Source: JAJKIP01 sp040509055 (GTDB lineage Bacteria > Bacteroidota > Bacteroidia > Chitinophagales > Chitinophagaceae). Taken from it: a stretch of DNA of 11,052 nucleotides. Below are positions 5,683 to 11,052 of this stretch, piece after piece. The stretch spans positions 1 to 11,052 of the forward strand of contig JBEVLT010000041.1 in assembly GCA_040509055.1 (NCBI GenBank), in the 5' to 3' direction. The first letter of the stretch is position 1. The number at the start of each line of letters is the position of its first letter. Made by a program: the position numbers and the translations under genes. The notes under the pieces were generated by a model that saw nothing but the letters and a program-made list of their open reading frames with translations, had not been told where the DNA came from and ran no database searches.

Positions 5683-8319
5683 ATGGCCAAATCCACCACC
5701 GATACACCGCTGATGCAGCAACACCGGGCGATCAAGCAGAAATACCCCGATGCTGTGCTGCTGTTTCGCGTGGGCGATTTTTATGAAACATTCGGCCAGG
5801 ACGCCGTGATCGCTTCGCAGGTACTGGGCATCACCCTGACCAAACGCAACAATGGCGCGGCCTCCTCTTCCGAGCTGGCCGGCTTTCCCCACCATGCCCT
5901 GGACACTTACCTGCACAAACTGGTCAAGGCCGGCTACCGGGTAGCCATCTGCGATCAGCTGGAAGACCCCAAACAGGCCAAAGGCATCGTTAAACGCGGG
6001 GTAACGGAAATGGTGACCCCCGGTACCGCCATCAACGACAAGCTGCTGGAGCACAACAACAATAATTTCCTGGCCGGCATTCACTTTGCCGGCGACGACC
6101 GGTTCGGGCTGGCCTTCCTGGATATTTCTACCGGCGAATTTTTCATTGCCGAAGGCGACCGGGAATATGCCGATAAGTTGCTGCAGGGGTTTCGCACTGC
6201 CGAAGCTGTCTTCCAACGCCAGCACCAGAAAAAGTTCAAAGAATATTTTCCGGTCAAGCTTTATACGTACGCACTCGAAGAGTGGATATTCGACGCTACC
6301 TATGCCAGCGACACCCTGCTCCGTCATTTCCAGACACACTCGCTGAAGGGATTTGGCGTGGAAGACCTGTCCGACGGACTGATAGCAGCAGGGGCCATTC
6401 TTCACTACCTGAAAGATACCGAGCACCCCCACCTGCAGCACATCACATCGCTGCAGCGGATCGACCGCAGCGATTTTCTTTGGATGGACCGGTTTACCAT
6501 CCGCAACCTGGAGCTGATCGGCAGGGGCAATGAAGAGATGCATACCCTGCTGGATGTGCTCGACAATACCGTATCACCCATGGGCGCACGGCTGCTGAAG
6601 CGCTGGATCATCTTCCCCCTGAAAGACATCCGGAAGATCAACGAACGGCTGGAGCTTACCGCTTTCCTGGTGCGCGAAACCGACCTGCGCAATAACCTGG
6701 TGCAGGCCATCCGCCAATGCGGCGATATCGAACGGCTGACAGCGAGGATACCGGTAAAAAAGATCACGCCCCGCGAAGTACTACAGCTGTCCCGGGCATT
6801 GAAGCAGGTGGCCGTGATCAGGCAACTGGCCTTGCCGGCTTCCAACGAATACATCGTACGGCTGGGTGGTGCACTGGACCCCTGTACGGCCATCGCAGAC
6901 CGGATAACCCGGGAAATAGCCGACAACCCGCCGGCCCTCGCAGCCAAAGGCGGCATGATCGGCAACGGCGTAAGCGCTGAACTGGATGAACTGCGGCAGA
7001 TCGCCCATAGCGGCAAGGAATACCTGGCACGCCTGCAGCAGAAAGAAGCCGAACAGACCGGCATTTCCTCGCTGAAGATCGGGTTCAACAACGTGTTCGG
7101 CTATTACCTGGAAGTGACCAATTCTCACAAGGCCAAAGTGCCGGCCCAGTGGATGCGCAAGCAGACCCTGGCTAATGCCGAACGGTATATCACACCCGAG
7201 TTGAAAGAATACGAGGAAAAGATCATCGGCGCCGAAGAAAAGATCATCCGGCTGGAGCTGGAACTATACGAATCGCTGCTGAATGACCTGTCCCGCTACC
7301 TGGCGCCGCTGCAGGCGAACGGTCATACGATCGCTATTCTCGATTGTCTTTGCTGCTTTGCAGGCAACGCCATCCAGAACCGGTACAAACAGCCGCAGCT
7401 GCACGAAGGCAACGACTGGACCGTGAAAGAAGGTCGCCACCCGGTGATCGAAAAAAAACTGCCCCCCGGCGAAAGCTATATCAGCAACGACCTGGAGCTG
7501 AACAAGACCGACCAGCAGATCATCATCCTCACCGGGCCGAACATGAGCGGTAAAAGCGCCCTGCTGCGGCAAACCGCGCTGATCACCCTGATGGCGCATA
7601 TCGGCTCTTTTGTGCCGGCTACGGAAGCGCATATCCCGCTGACCGACAAAATATTTACCCGCGTAGGCGCTTCGGACAACCTGAGCGGAGGGGAGTCCAC
7701 CTTCATGGTAGAGATGAACGAAACCGCTTCGATCATCAACAACATCACCCCGCGCAGCCTGATCCTGCTGGACGAGATCGGCAGGGGCACTTCCACCTAC
7801 GACGGTATTTCCATTGCCTGGAGCATTGCCGAGCACCTGCACAACTCACCGGACCAGCCCAGGACCCTGTTTGCCACCCATTACCATGAGCTGAACGAAC
7901 TGGAAGACAAACTGGAGCGGGTGAAAAATTACCATGTTACCAACAAGGAAGTGGGCAACCGCATCATCTTCCTGCGCAAGCTGGCCCGCGGCGGCAGTAC
8001 GCACAGCTTCGGTATCCATGTGGCAAAAATGGCAGGCATGCCGCCATCGCTGCTCGCGAGGGCCAACGAGATACTGAAACAACTGGAAAGCAAACACGTG
8101 GAAGAAGACAAAGCCACCGGTGCCGGGCAGGACAAGGACCAGTCATTGCAAAGCAGGGTAAAAAACCTTTCCCTGCCGAAGATGCAGCTTTCCATTTTCG
8201 ATGCGCACAGCGAGACCTTTGATGAGATCAGGCAGCTGCTGGAAGCAACGGATATCAACCGCCTGACGCCGGTGGAAGCGCTGCTGAAGCTCCAGGAAAT
8301 AAAGAACCTGTTGAAATAA
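5683..8319 (+). CDS. mutS: DNA mismatch repair protein MutS
   Basis: 878 residues, full length for MutS1. It binds mismatches and small loops as a dimer, then recruits MutL in an ATP-dependent way. The mismatch-reading Phe-X-Glu motif is in GDFYETF (Phe33, Glu35), which separates it from MutS2. The ATPase has Walker A GPNMSGKSA (618-626, Lys624), the SDNLSGGESTFMVEM loop, Walker B LLDEIGRGTST (Asp697, Glu698), and the THYHEL motif starting at Thr732. Near the C-terminus, after a charged linker, QLSIF (835-839) fits the beta-clamp binding consensus, and a final helical segment (about 845-878) is the expected tetramer or MutL-contact region. The start ATG at 5683 gives the usual short lead before the mismatch domain. 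There is no mutL in the window, as is common. Nothing in it suggests damage. Confidence 0.98.
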   Translation: MAKSTTDTPLMQQHRAIKQKYPDAVLLFRVGDFYETFGQDAVIASQVLGITLTKRNNGAASSSELAGFPHHALDTYLHKLVKAGYRVAICDQLEDPKQAKGIVKRGVTEMVTPGTAINDKLLEHNNNNFLAGIHFAGDDRFGLAFLDISTGEFFIAEGDREYADKLLQGFRTAEAVFQRQHQKKFKEYFPVKLYTYALEEWIFDATYASDTLLRHFQTHSLKGFGVEDLSDGLIAAGAILHYLKDTEHPHLQHITSLQRIDRSDFLWMDRFTIRNLELIGRGNEEMHTLLDVLDNTVSPMGARLLKRWIIFPLKDIRKINERLELTAFLVRETDLRNNLVQAIRQCGDIERLTARIPVKKITPREVLQLSRALKQVAVIRQLALPASNEYIVRLGGALDPCTAIADRITREIADNPPALAAKGGMIGNGVSAELDELRQIAHSGKEYLARLQQKEAEQTGISSLKIGFNNVFGYYLEVTNSHKAKVPAQWMRKQTLANAERYITPELKEYEEKIIGAEEKIIRLELELYESLLNDLSRYLAPLQANGHTIAILDCLCCFAGNAIQNRYKQPQLHEGNDWTVKEGRHPVIEKKLPPGESYISNDLELNKTDQQIIILTGPNMSGKSALLRQTALITLMAHIGSFVPATEAHIPLTDKIFTRVGASDNLSGGESTFMVEMNETASIINNITPRSLILLDEIGRGTSTYDGISIAWSIAEHLHNSPDQPRTLFATHYHELNELEDKLERVKNYHVTNKEVGNRIIFLRKLARGGSTHSFGIHVAKMAGMPPSLLARANEILKQLESKHVEEDKATGAGQDKDQSLQSRVKNLSLPKMQLSIFDAHSETFDEIRQLLEATDINRLTPVEALLKLQEIKNLLK

Positions 8320-8415
8320 ACCGCCACGAAGTGCCCTGAAACCGGCTTCCGGAGCTGCCGGCAGACATTTTAAACGGGTTTTCCCCACCCCGGGATTAAA
8401 AAACCTCCTCTTTCA

Positions 8416-8444
8416 TTGCCAAATACAAAAAGTTCTTATTTTTA
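8416..8444 (+). promoter_or_regulatory. Promoter of the CHRD-like lipoprotein gene
   Basis: TTG (8416-8418), an 18-nt spacer, then TATTTTTA (8437-8444), which differs from TAnnTTTG only in the last base. The spacing fits the Bacteroidota -33/-7 arrangement. The ATG follows 17 nt later. It indicates transcription independent of mutS. Confidence 0.55.
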
Positions 8445-8461
8445 CCACAAATCATGCAACC

Positions 8462-9070
8462 ATGAAATTGTTCAAACTAACTGCTTTGGCTTCGCTTTGT
8501 ATTGCTCTTACTGTAAGCATTGTCTCCTGCGAAAAGGATGCTGAAAAGGACAGGGTCAATGTATATTCGAAATCCGATATTCCCGCTACAGGCGCACAGA
8601 TAGCCCCGACTCCCAGCCCTTCTGCTGCTACCGGCAAACTGGCCGTGAGCTATGATAAAAGGGCAAAAGTGCTGAACTACACGATCAGCTGGACCGGCCT
8701 GTCCGACAGCGTTATGGCCATCCGCGTCAGCGGCCCTGCCCCTACCGGGTACAGCAGCCTGCGGGCGGGCTACAGCCCTGCTTCTGCCACGGCTGATACC
8801 ACCTCGCCTTACAACGTGTACCAGCAGGTAGCCGGCAACGTACTGGTTTCCAGCAATGCCAATGCCGTAACCTCTACGAAAAAACTGGCTCCCACCGGTT
8901 CTTTCAGCGGTTCCGTACAGATTGACGGCGTAAAGCTGAAGGAAGAAGAACTGCTCAGCGGTCTCTACTACATCACCGTTCACCCCAAAACAGTGCTTCC
9001 CGGTACAGCTCCCGCCTCCCTGTTTTACCGCTGGTTTGGCGAGATCAGGGCCCAGATCAAATTTCAATAA
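8462..9070 (+). CDS. CHRD-like lipoprotein
   Basis: 202 residues. The N-terminus is a lipoprotein signal with lipobox IVSC (lipidated Cys23). CEKDAEKD after the Cys is rich in Lys/Asp/Glu, like the lipoprotein export signals that carry Bacteroidota lipoproteins to the cell surface. About 35-55 is a Pro/Ser/Ala linker. Residues 56-202 resemble a CHRD domain: ATGKLAVSYDKRAKVLNYTISWTGLSD at the start, GSFSGSVQIDG in the middle, and LSGLYYITVHPK (165-176) with GEIRAQI (193-199) at the end, matching the family's 'YvNvHT...GEIRGQi'. The AHIH-type histidine motif usual in the middle is absent (AIRVSG instead), so this is a divergent member. CHRD domains are of uncertain function. It has its own promoter and a strong terminator and no evident partner. 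Confidence 0.82.
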   Translation: MKLFKLTALASLCIALTVSIVSCEKDAEKDRVNVYSKSDIPATGAQIAPTPSPSAATGKLAVSYDKRAKVLNYTISWTGLSDSVMAIRVSGPAPTGYSSLRAGYSPASATADTTSPYNVYQQVAGNVLVSSNANAVTSTKKLAPTGSFSGSVQIDGVKLKEEELLSGLYYITVHPKTVLPGTAPASLFYRWFGEIRAQIKFQ

Positions 9071-9092
9071 GTTATTTCCCTATAAGCTATTC

Positions 9093-9129
9093 AAACCGTC
9101 CCGCAGCGCTGTGGGGCGGTTTTGTTTTT
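9093..9129 (+). terminator. Intrinsic terminator of the CHRD-like lipoprotein gene
   Basis: AAACCGTCCCGCA (9093-9105) pairs along all 13 positions with TGTGGGGCGGTTT (9110-9122) around a GCGC loop, followed by TTTTGTTTTT (9120-9129). Two pairs are G-U wobbles in + strand RNA and would be mismatches in minus-strand RNA, so it acts for the + strand gene. Its U-tract runs into the stop codon (9128-9130) of the convergent SET-domain gene. Confidence 0.9.
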
Positions 9130-9511
9130 ACGTCGCCTCGAACCATACCGGTTCCGGGTTGTCCCAGTCGCCATTGTAGTTGATCAGCAGCTCTTCTCCG
9201 GCCGCCACTGCCCGTACGGTCCTGATATGGATCACCCGGTTTTCAAAATCCATCTCGTATTCGCAATTGGACGGGTAAGCATGGTTGTACAGCGGCACAT
9301 ACCCCAGCGCCATGCAGCACTGGTCCCGGGCTTCGCCCCATTCGAAAATATAATCGTGCAGCAGCGTCCGGTCCAGCAGGGCCCGTTCTTCACCGCTCAT
9401 GACGATCACCGGCGAGGTCTCCACCAGCGTGTCGCTGCCGATCGGTTCGGTCGTGAATACTCCACGGCCGCTATGGCCGGCCGGCGCTACAAAAAGACAG
9501 GGAAGAAGCAT
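9128..9511 (-). CDS. Small SET-domain protein
   Basis: 127 residues, essentially one SET domain. SET proteins transfer a methyl group from S-adenosylmethionine to protein lysines; bacterial members have few known substrates. The motifs are in order: HSGRGVFTTEPI (13-24), corresponding to the SAM-binding GRG; LYNHAYPSNC (74-83), the NH..xPN motif with Asn76, His77 and Asn82; and GEELLINY (105-112), with the conserved Tyr112. A possible post-SET stretch (113-127) has no cysteine cluster. It lacks a pre-SET region and a signal peptide, so it should be cytoplasmic. The start ATG (9511) leaves only 12 residues before the GRG region, which is tight but normal for compact members. A weak TAACTTCG lies 7 nt upstream of the start. 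It is convergent with the lipoprotein gene and divergent from mgtE. Confidence 0.85.
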   Translation of the reverse strand: MLLPCLFVAPAGHSGRGVFTTEPIGSDTLVETSPVIVMSGEERALLDRTLLHDYIFEWGEARDQCCMALGYVPLYNHAYPSNCEYEMDFENRVIHIRTVRAVAAGEELLINYNGDWDNPEPVWFEAT

Positions 9512-9630
9512 ACGGCTGCGAAGTTATAAGTACGGGCTTTACGTTGGTAAATAATACAAAACGAGTGATCCCTCCTGCATGAATTTTCGGTTACCAGACC
9601 GGGCCGGTACGGTTCTTACTTCCCGATTCG

Positions 9631-9638
9631 TATTTTTG
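9631..9638 (+). promoter_or_regulatory. -7 box immediately before mgtE
   Basis: TATTTTTG, then AGCC, then ATG (9643). This is a perfect TAnnTTTG exactly 4 nt before the start codon, predicting a leaderless transcript. No TTG lies at 17-23 nt upstream. The 131-nt gap (9512-9642) shows no Mg2+-riboswitch-like structure that I can recognise. Confidence 0.5.
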
Positions 9639-9642
9639 AGCC

Positions 9643-11025
9643 ATGCCCGAAGAACTGGAAGAGCCTATATCTTTAAGCGACGAATTTGAAGCGGTGATCC
9701 GCACCGAGGATAAGCTGCGGATCCGGGACTTCCTGAACGACCAGAACATCAGCGACGTGGTCGACCTGGTCTATGAATTTCCCGAGTACGAGAGCCAGAT
9801 CATCGCCAACATGTCGGTGCACCGGGCCGCCAGCGTATTCAAAATACTCGAATTCCCTACCCAGAAGCGAATCATCCAGGATCTGCCGCCCAATACCGTG
9901 GCCTCCCTGCTCAACGAGTTGCCTGCGGATGACCGGACCGACTTCCTGGAAGAGCTGCCCAGCAATGTAGTGCGTGAGCTGATCAAGCTGCTGGACCCCG
10001 AAGAGCGAAAGATCACCCTGTCGCTGCTGGGCTACCCGGAAAACAGCATCGGCCGCCTGATGACGCCCGATTACGTGTACGTGTATCCGGACAACACCAT
10101 CGAGGAAGTATTCTTCACCATCCGCAAATACGGCAAGGACAGCGAGACGATCAACGTGATCTACGTGATCAATGAAAAAGGCGAACTGCTGGACGACATC
10201 CGCATTCATGAGTTTATTCTCAATACCCCGGACCGGAAGGTGTCGGAGCTGATGGACGACCGCGTCATTGCGCTGCATGCCTACGACGACCAGGAATCGG
10301 CCAGCGAAGTATTCAAAATGAACAACCGGGTGGCCCTGCCGGTGGTCAGCAACAGCAACAAGCTTCTCGGCATCGTCACCATCGACGATATACTGTGGGT
10401 AGCCAGCGAAGAGTTCAGCGAAGACATGCAGAAGATCGGGGGTACCGAGGCCCTGGAGCAGCCCTACCTGGAAATGCCCCTGATGCAGCTGTTCAAAAAA
10501 AGGGTAACCTGGCTGGTGATCCTCTTTCTCGGCGAACTATTGACCGCCACCGTAATGGCCTATTTTGAAGAAGAGATCAAAAAAGAAGTGACACTGGCCC
10601 TGTTCATTCCCCTGATCATCTCCAGCGGGGGCAATAGCGGCTCACAAGCCTCTACCCTTATCATCCAGGCCATGGCAGTCGGTGAAATCACCCTGCGGGA
10701 TTGGTGGCGCGTAATGAAACGCGAAGTTCTTTCCGGCCTGCTGCTGGGCACCGTGCTGGGCCTGATCGGCTTTCTCCGCATTTTTATCTGGCACTCCATC
10801 GCTCCCCAGGTATACGGCGATCGCTGGCAATTTGTAGGCATTACCGTCGGTATTACCCTGCTGGGCGTAGTACTCTGGGGCACGCTTTCCGGCAGTATGC
10901 TGCCCATGGTGCTGAAACGGCTCGGCGCCGACCCTGCGGTCAGCTCGGCCCCCTTTGTGGCTACCCTGGTCGACGTAACCGGACTGGTCATTTATTTTTC
11001 CGTAGCCTACTTCCTGCTGTTGTAA
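9643..11025 (+). CDS. mgtE: Magnesium transporter MgtE
   Basis: 460 residues, near the 450 of the Thermus MgtE whose structure is known. It is a dimeric Mg2+ channel of the inner membrane, gated by cytosolic Mg2+. Order of parts: N-terminal helical superfamily domain (about 15-130, with repeated 'L..LP..' helices such as LLNELPADDRTDFLEELP), two CBS domains (about 135-255; LMTPDYVYVYPDNTIEEV and ELMDDRVIALHAYDDQESASEVF mark their starts), a connecting helix, then five membrane helices from about 287. The pore motifs are present: PLIISSGGNSGSQASTL (323-339) and APFVATLVDVTGLVIYF (436-452). Asp444 there corresponds to the pore Mg2+-binding Asp432 of Thermus MgtE by motif position. The start at 9643 follows a -7 box by 4 nt. 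The gene is complete, and only 27 nt follow it. Confidence 0.97.
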   Translation: MPEELEEPISLSDEFEAVIRTEDKLRIRDFLNDQNISDVVDLVYEFPEYESQIIANMSVHRAASVFKILEFPTQKRIIQDLPPNTVASLLNELPADDRTDFLEELPSNVVRELIKLLDPEERKITLSLLGYPENSIGRLMTPDYVYVYPDNTIEEVFFTIRKYGKDSETINVIYVINEKGELLDDIRIHEFILNTPDRKVSELMDDRVIALHAYDDQESASEVFKMNNRVALPVVSNSNKLLGIVTIDDILWVASEEFSEDMQKIGGTEALEQPYLEMPLMQLFKKRVTWLVILFLGELLTATVMAYFEEEIKKEVTLALFIPLIISSGGNSGSQASTLIIQAMAVGEITLRDWWRVMKREVLSGLLLGTVLGLIGFLRIFIWHSIAPQVYGDRWQFVGITVGITLLGVVLWGTLSGSMLPMVLKRLGADPAVSSAPFVATLVDVTGLVIYFSVAYFLLL

Positions 11026-11052
11026 CCGGCTCCGCCCCTTCCTCATTGTTTC

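Noticed and set aside
5626..6543. 305-codon minus-strand open frame opposite the start of mutS
   Set aside because: Antisense shadow of the mismatch-binding domain of mutS, without domain features and with no promoter at its own 5' end.
8342..8361. CCGGC...GCCGG hairpin after mutS as a terminator
   Set aside because: The stem has only 5 bp, the loop is 10 nt and there is no U-tract. The rest of 8320-8461 holds only the lipoprotein promoter.
9512..9642. Mg2+-sensing leader or riboswitch before mgtE
   Set aside because: No M-box-like or other recognisable structure is seen, and the -7 box 4 nt before the ATG leaves no room for a leader.
1..11052. Defence island, prophage, CRISPR or biosynthetic cluster
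   Set aside because: Nearly all coding space is assigned to housekeeping or single envelope genes. No repeat arrays, integrases, transposases or toxin-antitoxin pairs are visible. MutS is MutS1 with normal motifs, not a specialised variant.

Overview
The window looks like ordinary chromosome from a Bacteroidota bacterium, most likely a member of the Chitinophagaceae. The reasons are: promoters of the TAnnTTTG (-7) type, no Shine-Dalgarno sequences before most starts, a DUF4140/DUF4139 (MuiA-family) protein carrying a SusC-like EEVVVxGYG motif, a signal peptide ending LA|Q, and Bacteroidota-style MutS and UbiA/MqnP motifs. Base composition is moderately GC-rich by eye. The family-level assignment is inference. 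I see no phage, insertion sequence, CRISPR, tRNA or rRNA.

Layout. 1-123: possible C-terminus of a + strand gene, then a 14-bp hairpin facing the end of the minus-strand block. 124-3755: five minus-strand genes, read from right to left: a SpoU/TrmH-type RNA methyltransferase, a 142-nt gap holding a 13-nt inverted repeat, a UbiA/MqnP-like prenyltransferase joined by a TAATG overlap to ruvX, a small hairpin plus an internal promoter, peptide deformylase (def), and 4 nt later an exported protein of unknown function. 3756-3889: tandem promoters for the methyltransferase and the terminator of the next gene. 3890-5587: MuiA-family protein, minus strand. 5588-5682: divergent promoter region. 5683-8319: mutS, + strand. 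8462-9070: a CHRD-like lipoprotein with its own promoter and a strong intrinsic terminator. 9128-9511: a small SET-domain protein, convergent on that terminator. 9643-11025: MgtE magnesium transporter, + strand.

The genes cover housekeeping tasks: removal of the N-terminal formyl group, rRNA processing or Holliday-junction-type nuclease activity, RNA ribose methylation, quinone prenylation, mismatch repair and Mg2+ uptake. Among them are three envelope proteins of unclear role. There is no sign that they form one dedicated pathway.

I did not find a convincing undescribed multi-gene system. The most interesting signals are regulatory. In three genes (methyltransferase, UbiA-like, mgtE) a perfect TAnnTTTG box lies exactly 4 nt before the ATG, which predicts leaderless mRNAs. 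A 13-nt inverted repeat with one mismatch encloses most of the gap between the methyltransferase and the prenyltransferase genes. The MuiA-family protein keeps a TonB-receptor-like motif in its middle.
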